Assembly (NCBI GenBank): GCA_012026855.1
Contig: VEOV01000044.1
Span: forward strand, 1 to 5,448
DNA: 5,448 nucleotides
Source: Geobacter sp.
Lineage (GTDB): Bacteria; Desulfobacterota; Desulfuromonadia; Geobacterales; DSM-12255
Direction of reading: 5' to 3'
Position 1 is the first letter of the stretch, and every line of letters starts with the position of its first letter. Shown here in pieces: positions 1 through 5,160 of this stretch. Under the pieces are notes generated by a model. That model was not told the DNA's origin, did no database searches, and saw nothing but the letters and a program-made list of their open reading frames with translations. A program made the position numbers and the translations under genes.

Positions 1-126
1 CACCTTTTCAGGCCTTATCACGTAATTTCAGCTGGTTAGGCTAAGCAGACACTTCCCCCTGTTCATTCCCGGACCACCCCCGCTCCGCCGACCCACAACA
101 AAACTCTTTTAATTCAATAAGTTGCA

Positions 127-132
127 AATAAT
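127..132 (+). promoter_or_regulatory. Weak candidate -10 box upstream of the lipoprotein gene
   Basis: AATAAT matches the sigma-70 -10 consensus at five of six bases and lies in an AT-rich stretch (about 97-137) about 60 bases before the lipoprotein start. No convincing -35 hexamer stands 16-18 bases upstream. An alternative is TTGCAA at 122-127 as a -35 with a poor -10 near 145-150. The gene needs a promoter on its left, but which of these serves it is a guess. Confidence 0.25.
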
Positions 133-142
133 GTTAACGGGC

Positions 143-165
143 ACAAATCTGGTAACAGGATTTGT
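143..165. repeat. Inverted repeat, 7-bp arms with 9-bp spacer, in the lipoprotein leader
   Basis: ACAAATC at 143-149 is the exact reverse complement of GATTTGT at 159-165, with nine bases between. It lies between the best promoter candidate and the start codon at 193. It could be a dimeric repressor operator or a weak hairpin in the 5' untranslated region. No T-tract follows it, so it is not an intrinsic terminator. I do not recognise the site. Confidence 0.4.
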
Positions 166-192
166 AAAGAGTTGCCGTAGAAGGGGGATGCC

Positions 193-507
193 ATGACAAG
201 ACTATTTGCACTCATACTGACAGCAACAGTGCTCACAGGCTGCAGCGAGCTGAAAGTTATCAGCGGCGCTGCCATGCGCGAATTGCGGGCCGATGGTTAC
301 AACGTTGAGCAGATTTCATACAACTACCATCAGAAACTTGCTGCCCAAGGGGCCAAGACCGGGGTAATGATGGCCAAGGCCAACGCCGCGAAAATCACCA
401 CGGACGGCTACACCGTCGGTACAGAGAAAAAACTGCGCCTGATACCGAAAGCCAAAAAAGTCAGGGGTCTTTGGGAGAGCGAGGCTGCAAAGCTGGATGG
501 GAAATAA
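193..507 (+). CDS. Small lipoprotein of unknown function
   Basis: The frame encodes 104 residues. The first 16 form a short type II signal peptide: Arg3, a hydrophobic stretch, then the lipobox LTGC with Cys17 as the predicted lipidated residue. Ser18 at +2 fits sorting to the outer membrane by the E. coli Lol rule. The mature part of 88 residues is rich in Lys and Ala, has no further cysteine, and matches no family I recognise. The ATG is preceded by AAGGGGG at 181-187 with five bases of spacing, which supports this start. The last 47 bases overlap, tail-to-tail, the end of the ferredoxin-like frame on the other strand. It appears to be a single-gene unit. No intrinsic terminator is visible after it; the T-run near 584-590 lacks a stem. 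Confidence 0.8.
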   Translation: MTRLFALILTATVLTGCSELKVISGAAMRELRADGYNVEQISYNYHQKLAAQGAKTGVMMAKANAAKITTDGYTVGTEKKLRLIPKAKKVRGLWESEAAKLDGK

Positions 508-736
508 CTTCCTGATCGTCGCCGAGGAGTTGCAACGGACAGGCGCTGACGCATTGACGGCATTGGTCACATAGATGGAGGGATTTTTTTACTGAGATTT
601 TGCGGTTGTTGACAGTTTCCAGGGAATGGAGCCGCCTGCGGCAGGCGGCAACGCAGCGGCCACAGCCGCTGCACCGTTTTATAAAAGGCCTGTTTACCGT
701 ACTTTCCCCCAGAGTGGCAGTTCCTGCTGCTTCCAA
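461..736 (-). CDS. Small 2[4Fe-4S] ferredoxin-like protein (start codon unclear)
   Basis: The frame has two full iron-sulfur motifs. The first is CSGCGRCVAAC (residues 22-32 counted from the TTG at 734-736); the second is CDQCRQCVSACP (56-67). Both have the CX2CX2CX3C spacing of bacterial-type ferredoxins, with 23 residues between them. The usual proline after the last cysteine is present only in the second. Such proteins carry electrons in the cytoplasm between oxidoreductases. The start is the problem. TTG at 734 has no Shine-Dalgarno and would overlap the upstream gene by 43 bp. No in-frame ATG or GTG lies before the first cysteine. ACG at 698-700 is well placed after GGGGGAAAGT and would give a compact N-terminus (MVNRPFIKRC), as if an ATG had mutated. 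ATA at 680-682 is another weak option. It follows the cysteine-rich gene and ilvE, probably in one transcript. The cysteine pattern argues for a real or only recently damaged gene. Confidence 0.7.
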   Translation of the reverse strand: MEAAGTATLGESTVNRPFIKRCSGCGRCVAACRRRLHSLETVNNRKISVKKSLHLCDQCRQCVSACPLQLLGDDQEVISHPALQPRSPKDP

Positions 737-864
737 GGAGAGCGGAGGTCAAGCGGCAGGGGCGAATACTGCGGGCATGAGGTAATGAGGGCAACCGCCA
801 GCTGCTTGCACTTCTTGCGACAGCTGCGGCAGAGGCGGTTGATCTCTTCTTCCTTGAGTTTCAT
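694..864 (-). CDS. Cysteine-rich 56-residue protein of unknown function
   Basis: An ATG at 862-864 opens a 56-residue frame ending at TAA (694-696). The protein starts MKLKEEEINRLCRSCRKKCK and carries four cysteines at 12, 15, 19 and 30, the last in SCPQ. CX2CX3CX10C could bind zinc or an iron-sulfur cluster, but I recognise no named family. The N-terminal half is strongly basic and charged, and the C-terminus ends in WKQQELPLWGKVR. The start lies 5 bp after the ilvE stop, so translation is probably coupled to ilvE; the upstream Shine-Dalgarno is weak. The 3' end overlaps the ferredoxin-like frame. The tight spacing, the ordered cysteines and a cysteine-rich neighbour argue that it is a gene and not a chance frame. 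Its partner may be the ferredoxin, but that is inference. Confidence 0.65.
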   Translation of the reverse strand: MKLKEEEINRLCRSCRKKCKQLAVALITSCPQYSPLPLDLRSPWKQQELPLWGKVR

Positions 865-869
865 AAAAG

Positions 870-1940
870 CTACAGCTTTCTGACCCAGCCGAATTTATCG
901 GCAAGCTCGCCGGTCTGAATACCGGTGAGGGTGTCGTACAGCTTCTGGGTCAGCCGGCCGACTCCGCCGTTGCCGAGGGTGACGTTTTCATCCTTGTAGC
1001 AGAGGGCGCCAACCGGTGTGATGACCGCGGCGGTGCCGCTGCCAAAGGCCTCGGTGATTTTGCCGCTCTTGATGTCCGCCATGATGGTATCGATGTCCAC
1101 CTTGCGCTCGTCAACGGTAAAGCCGAGCTCGGCAGCCAGGGTAATTACCGAGTTGCGGGTAACACCGTTAAGAATCGTCCCTTCCAGCGGGGCGGTGACA
1201 ACCTTGTCGCCATAGGCAAAGAACATGTTCATGGCGCCGACCTCTTCGATGTAGCGCCGCTCCATACCATCCAGCCAGAGCACCTGGTCAAACCCTTTCT
1301 GCTTGGCCTCCATACCTGATTTGAGGGAGCTGGCGTAATTGCCGCCGGTCTTGGCTTCGCCAGTGCCACCCGGTACTGCCCGGACGTACTTGTCCTCAAC
1401 CATGATCTTGACCGGATTGAAGCCGCCGGCATAGTAAGCGCCGACCGGTGACAGGATCACGTAGAAGTAGTAGTGATCAGCCGGTTTAACGCCGAGGTAG
1501 GGATCAACGGCAATCAGTGTCGGCCGGATATAGAGCGAGGTCCCCGGAGCGGTCGGAATCCAGTCTGCCTCCAGTTTTACCAGCTCGGCAACCCCCTTGA
1601 GGAACAGCTCTTCCGGCACTTCCGGCATGCACATCCGGTCGGCCGAATGATTGAAGCGGCGGGCATTCATCTCCGGACGAAACAGGGCAACAGAGCCATC
1701 CTTCCAGCGATAGGCCTTCAGCCCTTCGAAAATCTCCTGGGCATAGTGAAGCACCGTGCAAGCAGGGTCGAGCTGGAACGGGGCATAGGGCTCAATGCGG
1801 GCATCCACCCACCCCTGGCCGGTTTTCCACTCGGCAATGAACAGCCTGTCGGTAAATATCTTGCCGAAACCGAGCTGTGATTCGTCGGTATATTTTTTCT
1901 TTTTCGCCTCTGCCGGTAACGGCAGAACTCTGATTTCCAT
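870..1940 (-). CDS. ilvE: Branched-chain amino acid aminotransferase
   Basis: This PLP enzyme of fold type IV transfers the amino group between glutamate and the 2-oxo acids of Leu, Ile and Val, in the last step of their synthesis or the first of their breakdown, in the cytoplasm. The product has 356 residues, the usual length for the longer (BCAT2-like) bacterial class. Visible motifs are FEGLKAYR (71-78), AKTGGNYASSL with the PLP lysine at 197, YIEEVGAMN (230-238), GTILNGVTR (254-262, cofactor phosphate binding) and FGSGTAAVITPVG (299-311). I chose the ATG at 1938-1940 because GGAGG stands seven bases upstream (1948-1952). The frame stays open to an ATG at 1988, which would add 16 residues without a good ribosome binding site and unlike the family. 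It is the first gene of a probable minus-strand operon with the cysteine-rich and ferredoxin genes. No clear promoter for it is visible in 1941-2100. Confidence 0.95.
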   Translation of the reverse strand: MEIRVLPLPAEAKKKKYTDESQLGFGKIFTDRLFIAEWKTGQGWVDARIEPYAPFQLDPACTVLHYAQEIFEGLKAYRWKDGSVALFRPEMNARRFNHSADRMCMPEVPEELFLKGVAELVKLEADWIPTAPGTSLYIRPTLIAVDPYLGVKPADHYYFYVILSPVGAYYAGGFNPVKIMVEDKYVRAVPGGTGEAKTGGNYASSLKSGMEAKQKGFDQVLWLDGMERRYIEEVGAMNMFFAYGDKVVTAPLEGTILNGVTRNSVITLAAELGFTVDERKVDIDTIMADIKSGKITEAFGSGTAAVITPVGALCYKDENVTLGNGGVGRLTQKLYDTLTGIQTGELADKFGWVRKL

Positions 1941-2036
1941 GGCAGAACCTCCGGTTGACACCGTATTTGTTATCGATTGATTTAGCATATTATTGACGTT
2001 TAGGGCAAGTATTTCAGCAAGGAGGTCGGCGCAGCC

Positions 2037-2065
2037 TTGACAGCTTCAGATAAAGCCCGTAAAAT
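2037..2065 (+). promoter_or_regulatory. Sigma-70-type promoter for the exported-protein gene
   Basis: TTGACA at 2037-2042 is a perfect -35 box. After exactly 17 bases comes TAAAAT at 2060-2065, a five-of-six match to the -10 box. The predicted start of transcription is near 2072, about 30 bases before the ATG at 2101. The match implies strong, housekeeping-type expression. Confidence 0.75.
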
Positions 2066-2100
2066 CCCATGGTTCAATAATTTACCCGACCGGAGCTATA

Positions 2101-2556
2101 ATGAAAAAATTTATCACTTTTTTTCTCCTGCTGGCACTTACGCTGGCCACGTCAGCCCAGGCAGCCCAGCTCTTTGCCGGCTACGGCAAACTGAAGTGGG
2201 GCTCCGATGCCAAGAGCGTTGCCAAGGCATTTCCCAAGGGGAAAATGGCAAAGCTGGGCGCCCAGGACATCTATAAACAGCTCAAACCTGCCAAAACCAT
2301 CAAGCAGCGAACCTTTGCCTTTTCGGACAACAAGCTGGTAGCGGTCTCGGTCACCATGGACCCGGATTACGTCAAGAAGAACGGCATCGAAAGGGTGCTG
2401 TCCGAGCAGAAGAAACTGTATGGCGAAGGGGTTATCGACCGGACCGGTGCACCCCACATGATGACCTACCGCTGGCAGGACCAGTCAACCCGTATCACCT
2501 TTGCCTATGCGCCTAAGCGGCCGGAGATGACTGTCCTGATGTACGAAAGGAAGTAG
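2101..2556 (+). CDS. Small exported protein of unknown function
   Basis: The product has 151 residues. It begins with a classical Sec signal peptide: Lys2-Lys3, a hydrophobic core FITFFLLLALTLA, and a cleavage site after Ala-Gln-Ala (19-21). The mature protein of about 130 residues would lie in the periplasm or outside the cell. It is basic, has no cysteine and no further membrane segment. The repeated aromatic and beta-like stretches (FAGYGKLKWG, RTFAFSDNKLVAVSV, MMTYRWQDQSTRITFAYAP) suggest a compact beta-rich fold; I do not recognise the family. The start is supported by GGAG at 2092-2095, five bases before the ATG, and by the strong promoter just upstream. No terminator is visible between it and rpoH, so some readthrough into rpoH is possible although rpoH has its own promoter. 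Confidence 0.85.
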   Translation: MKKFITFFLLLALTLATSAQAAQLFAGYGKLKWGSDAKSVAKAFPKGKMAKLGAQDIYKQLKPAKTIKQRTFAFSDNKLVAVSVTMDPDYVKKNGIERVLSEQKKLYGEGVIDRTGAPHMMTYRWQDQSTRITFAYAPKRPEMTVLMYERK

Positions 2557-2591
2557 CTTTTCCCGGTGGCACTAATTCCTGTTCCAACCCC

Positions 2592-2620
2592 TTGAAAATT
2601 ATACAAGCCAATGTTATATT
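2592..2620 (+). promoter_or_regulatory. Sigma-70-type promoter of rpoH
   Basis: TTGAAA at 2592-2597 and TATATT at 2615-2620 stand 17 bases apart, each matching its consensus hexamer at five of six positions. Transcription should begin near 2627, inside the left arm of the CIRCE element, so a bound repressor would block it. The -35 is part of CCCCTTGAAA, which also resembles the -35 of E. coli heat-shock (sigma-32) promoters, but no CCCCAT-like -10 is found at the right distance. Confidence 0.8.
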
Positions 2621-2621
2621 G

Positions 2622-2648
2622 TTAGCACTCTCGTAAAGAGAGTGCTAA
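2622..2648. promoter_or_regulatory. CIRCE operator (HrcA binding site) of rpoH
   Basis: TTAGCACTC at 2622-2630, nine spacer bases, and GAGTGCTAA at 2640-2648 match the CIRCE consensus at all 18 arm positions with the canonical 9-bp spacer. CIRCE is the operator of the heat-shock repressor HrcA, which is usually found in front of groESL and dnaK operons. Here it overlaps the predicted transcription start of rpoH and ends 28 bases before the start codon. The inference is that HrcA represses rpoH at normal temperature. hrcA itself is not in this window. Confidence 0.95.
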
Positions 2649-2662
2649 TTTTTCCTGCAGTC

Positions 2663-2667
2663 GGAGG
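2663..2667 (+). promoter_or_regulatory. Ribosome binding site deciding the rpoH start
   Basis: GGAGG lies nine bases before the ATG at 2677 and 15 bases before a second in-frame ATG at 2683. The spacing favours the first ATG, although the two proteins would differ only by Met-Thr. Confidence 0.75.
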
Positions 2668-2676
2668 ATTAACACC

Positions 2677-3531
2677 ATGACCATGAATCTGCCAATAATC
2701 GCAGACAGCCTGACACTCTACCTCGGCGAGATTCGCAGGTTCCCCCTGCTTGACGCCGAAGAGGAAAAGAGTCTGGCCATAAGCTACTTCGAGGAGAAGA
2801 ACCTTGCAGCAGCCCATCAGCTGATTACTGCCAACCTGCGCTTTGTGGTGAAAATCTGTGCTGAGTACCGCAACTATGGCATGAAAATGCTCGACCTGAT
2901 CCAGGAAGGGAACATCGGCCTGATGATGGCAGTCAGAAAATTCAACCCCTACAAAGGGATTCGCCTCATCTCCTACGCAGTCTGGTGGATACGCGCCTAC
3001 ATCCAGAACTTCATCATTGCCAACTGGAGCCTGCTGAAGATCGGCACAACCCAGGCGCAGAAAAAACTGTTCTTCAAGCTGAACCAGACGAAGAGCGCCA
3101 TCAGAAACATGATCGGTCAGGACAATATTAAGGAAGCGGCCTTGACCCTGGACGTGAAGGAAGCTGAAATTGTCGAAATGGATCAGCGGATGAGGGGCGA
3201 GTACTCCCTGGATGCAGAAATTGTGGCAGGTGAAGGGTTGACCTTGCTGGAGTCCCTGCCTGACGAGCGGAGCAATCAGGAAGAGCTGCTCGGCGATCAC
3301 CAGGAGGCGGTGCAACTGCAGCAATCGGTTGCCAGGGCCATGGAAAATCTCAATGAAAAAGAGCGCTACATCATTGACCAGAGGGTTGCAGCGGATGACC
3401 CGCTGACCCTGCAGGAGATTGCCGAACATTTCTCCATCTCCCGCGAAAGGGTCCGCCAGATCGAGGAAGGGGCCATCAGGAAGATGAAGGCGCTGTTGAC
3501 ACCGGTAGTACTGGAAGCAGTTGCCGCTTGA
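2677..3531 (+). CDS. rpoH: RNA polymerase heat-shock sigma factor (sigma-32)
   Basis: The protein directs RNA polymerase to heat-shock promoters. It has 284 residues, the same size as E. coli RpoH. Region 1.2/2.1 is followed by NLRFVV (53-58), DLIQEGNIGLM (73-83) for core binding, and region 2.4 RLISYAVWWIRAYIQNFI (96-113) for -10 melting and recognition. The diagnostic RpoH box is QKKLFFKLNQTK (128-139), where E. coli has QRKLFFNLRKTK. Region 4.2 carries the helix-turn-helix TLQEIAEHFSISRERVRQIE (244-263) for the -35. The RpoH box separates it from RpoD and RpoS. It is transcribed from its own promoter under a CIRCE operator and ends in a strong terminator. In E. coli the protein is controlled by chaperones and FtsH through residues Leu47, Ala50, Lys51 and Ile54; the equivalents here appear to be Leu43, Ala46, His47 and Ile50, so three of four are kept. 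Confidence 0.95.
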   Translation: MTMNLPIIADSLTLYLGEIRRFPLLDAEEEKSLAISYFEEKNLAAAHQLITANLRFVVKICAEYRNYGMKMLDLIQEGNIGLMMAVRKFNPYKGIRLISYAVWWIRAYIQNFIIANWSLLKIGTTQAQKKLFFKLNQTKSAIRNMIGQDNIKEAALTLDVKEAEIVEMDQRMRGEYSLDAEIVAGEGLTLLESLPDERSNQEELLGDHQEAVQLQQSVARAMENLNEKERYIIDQRVAADDPLTLQEIAEHFSISRERVRQIEEGAIRKMKALLTPVVLEAVAA

Positions 3532-3558
3532 GTAAGGGGTTCCCCACATAACAGCTAG

Positions 3559-3585
3559 AAGGGAGAGGTGACTCTCCCTTTTTTT
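3559..3585 (+). terminator. Intrinsic terminator after rpoH
   Basis: GGGAGAG at 3561-3567 pairs perfectly with CTCTCCC at 3572-3578 across the four-base loop GTGA, which is a GNRA-type tetraloop. Seven T bases follow (3579-3585), and the AA at 3559-3560 can extend the stem into them. It is a textbook rho-independent terminator 27 bases after the rpoH stop. The next gene's ribosome binding site starts on the very next base. Confidence 0.92.
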
Positions 3586-3596
3586 AGGAGTAGATA

Positions 3597-4346
3597 ATGC
3601 TGTCAATTAACCAGCAGGAGCGTTACGCCAGGCATCTGATACTTGAAGGGGTCGGTGCAGAGGGACAGCAGAAACTGCTTGACGGCAGCGTTCTGGTCAT
3701 CGGTGCCGGCGGACTGGGCTCGCCGGTGTTGCTTTACCTGGCGGCCGCCGGTGTCGGCCGACTCGGTATTGCCGACAGCGACGTGGTGGAGCTGTCCAAC
3801 CTGCAGCGGCAGATTATCCACACCACCCCGCGCATCGGCACTCCAAAAGTCCTGTCAGCACAAAAAACCCTGGAAGTGCTCAACCCTGATGTCCGGATAA
3901 AGGCCCACCAGATTCGGGTCGGGGCAGATAATATCGCGGCGCTGGCGGCAGAATATGATTTCGTCATCGACGCCACCGACAACTTCGAAGCGAAATTCCT
4001 CATCAACGATGCCTGCGTGGCCGCCAACAAACCTTACTCCCACGGTGGCATTCTCCGCTATGCCGGCCAGACCATGACCGTCATCCCCGGCCAATCCCCC
4101 TGCTACCGCTGCATCTTCCCGGAAGCCCCTGAAGGTGACGTGGCAACCGCCTGCTCAAAGGCCGGCGTTATCGGGGTTCTCCCCGGCATCATCGGCACTC
4201 TCCAGGCGACCGAGGCGATCAAATACCTGCTTGGGGTCGGTGAACTGCTGACGGGGAGACTGCTGACCTACGACTCTGCCCGGTTGAAATTCCGCGAAAT
4301 ATCCATGCGAAAAAATCCCACCTGCCCAGCCTGCGGCCAGCTATAA
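3597..4346 (+). CDS. HesA/MoeB/ThiF-family sulfur-carrier adenylyltransferase
   Basis: This E1-like enzyme uses ATP to adenylate the C-terminal glycine of a small ubiquitin-like sulfur carrier (MoaD, ThiS or a relative), preparing it for thiocarboxylate formation in molybdopterin, thiamine or cysteine synthesis. It has 249 residues, as in MoeB and ThiF, with no rhodanese extension. The nucleotide-binding loop GAGGLG lies at 36-41, SNLQRQ at 67-72 and DATDNF at 125-130. Zinc is probably held by Cys169 and Cys172 (CYRC) with Cys243 and Cys246 (CPAC). Cys186 in ATACSKAG matches the position of the ThiF persulfide cysteine. Sequence alone does not decide between MoeB and ThiF, and no carrier gene is in the window. 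The start has AGGAG at 3586-3590, six bases upstream, directly behind the rpoH terminator, so its promoter is not obvious. It overlaps the TSUP gene tail-to-tail by six bases. Confidence 0.92.
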   Translation: MLSINQQERYARHLILEGVGAEGQQKLLDGSVLVIGAGGLGSPVLLYLAAAGVGRLGIADSDVVELSNLQRQIIHTTPRIGTPKVLSAQKTLEVLNPDVRIKAHQIRVGADNIAALAAEYDFVIDATDNFEAKFLINDACVAANKPYSHGGILRYAGQTMTVIPGQSPCYRCIFPEAPEGDVATACSKAGVIGVLPGIIGTLQATEAIKYLLGVGELLTGRLLTYDSARLKFREISMRKNPTCPACGQL

Positions 4347-5135
4347 CAGCCCGTAAACCATCTTCAGGCCCGTGGCAATCAACAGGACAGCAAACCCTTT
4401 CTTCAACTTCGATACCGGCAGCATATGGGCCAGCCTGGCCCCCAGGGGCGCCGTCAGGTAGCTGGTCGCGGCAATGCCGACCAGCGCCGGCAGGTAGATG
4501 AAGCCGGCACTGTACCGGGGCAGGTCCATGGCCCCCAGGCCGTTGAAGAGATAGCCGGCGGCACCCGATATGGCAATGGGAAAACCGATGGCAGCCGAAG
4601 TGCCGATGGCGATCCGCGCCGGCTGGTTGCACCAGATGAGGAAGGGAACCGACATGGTGCCGCCGCCGATACCCACCAGACTGGAAATCCCGCCGATGAC
4701 CGTACCGGTGGCGAAAAATCCGGCAAAGCCCGGAAGCTGCCTTGAGGAGTGGGGTTTGACGTCCAGGATCATCTGCCAGGCCACCAGGAAGGTAAACCCG
4801 GCAAAGAACCAGGTGAGGAAGTTGCCGCTCAGTCTGGCAGCAACAATGGAACCGGCAAAAGTGCCGAACAGTATCCCCGGTGATATGCGCCGCACGGCAA
4901 TCCAGTTCACCCCCCCCTTGGAGTGATGGGCCATGAAGCTTGATATCGACGTCACCACGATGGTGGCCAGGGATGTGCCAAGGGCAAGATGCTGAATATG
5001 TTCAGGGGGAAGATGCTGCGCCGCAAAGGTGAATTTCAGCATCGGCACGATGACAATGCCGCCGCCTACCCCCAGAAGCCCGGCCAGCAGCCCGGCAACC
5101 GCCCCCTGGCCGATATAGGTAAGCCAGATAATCAT
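4341..5135 (-). CDS. TauE/SafE (TSUP) family membrane permease
   Basis: The 264-residue protein is mostly hydrophobic, with about seven to eight predicted membrane spans in the inner membrane. It shows the internal duplication typical of TSUP transporters: LLGVGGGIVIVPML (20-33) is echoed by LVGIGGGTMSVPFL (153-166), and ALGTSLATIVVTSIS (51-65) by AIGTSAAIGFPIAIS (176-190). Each repeat carries the GxGGG loop. Characterised members move sulfite, sulfoacetate, taurine or other small organosulfur or carboxylate anions; the substrate here cannot be read from the sequence. The ATG has a perfect AGGAGG six bases upstream (5142-5147). The gene starts 25 bp after the stop of the methyltransferase gene and is probably co-transcribed with it. 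Its neighbour on the other strand handles sulfur carriers, a possible but unproven link. Confidence 0.9.
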   Translation of the reverse strand: MIIWLTYIGQGAVAGLLAGLLGVGGGIVIVPMLKFTFAAQHLPPEHIQHLALGTSLATIVVTSISSFMAHHSKGGVNWIAVRRISPGILFGTFAGSIVAARLSGNFLTWFFAGFTFLVAWQMILDVKPHSSRQLPGFAGFFATGTVIGGISSLVGIGGGTMSVPFLIWCNQPARIAIGTSAAIGFPIAISGAAGYLFNGLGAMDLPRYSAGFIYLPALVGIAATSYLTAPLGARLAHMLPVSKLKKGFAVLLIATGLKMVYGLL

Positions 5136-5160
5136 TCAGCCCCTCCTTGCCCCGTGCCCG

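Noticed and set aside
1..60. Possible start or end of another gene at the left edge
   Set aside because: All six frames contain stops close to the edge or offer too few codons to judge; nothing can be supported.
567..794. 75-codon minus-strand frame overlapping the cysteine-rich and ferredoxin genes
   Set aside because: It runs in a third phase through the two frames with ordered cysteine motifs and has no motif or ribosome binding site of its own.
1941..1988. Upstream ATG at 1986-1988 for ilvE, adding 16 residues
   Set aside because: It has no Shine-Dalgarno, while the ATG at 1938-1940 has GGAGG at good spacing and gives the usual family N-terminus.
2019..2276. Perfect AAGGAGGT at 2019-2026 followed by a TTG-started 79-codon frame at 2037-2276
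   Set aside because: The frame overlaps the exported-protein gene out of phase, its start lies within the -35 box of that gene's promoter upstream of the predicted transcription start, and the protein shows no recognisable pattern. The Shine-Dalgarno match is probably chance or a relic.
2591..2612. CTTGAAA as a sigma-32 -35 box giving rpoH autoregulation
   Set aside because: The -35 matches well, but the only CCCCAT-like element (CCAAT at 2608) is about 10 bases away, too close for sigma-32 promoters. The sigma-70 reading with 17-bp spacing is better.
2653..2668. TCCT/AGGA hairpin masking the rpoH ribosome binding site as an RNA thermometer
   Set aside because: Only four base pairs with an eight-base loop; too weak to control translation by itself.
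2614..3606. Long 330-codon frame on the minus strand opposite rpoH
   Set aside because: It is the antisense shadow of a clear rpoH gene; it also runs through the CIRCE operator and the terminator, and its protein matches no known family.
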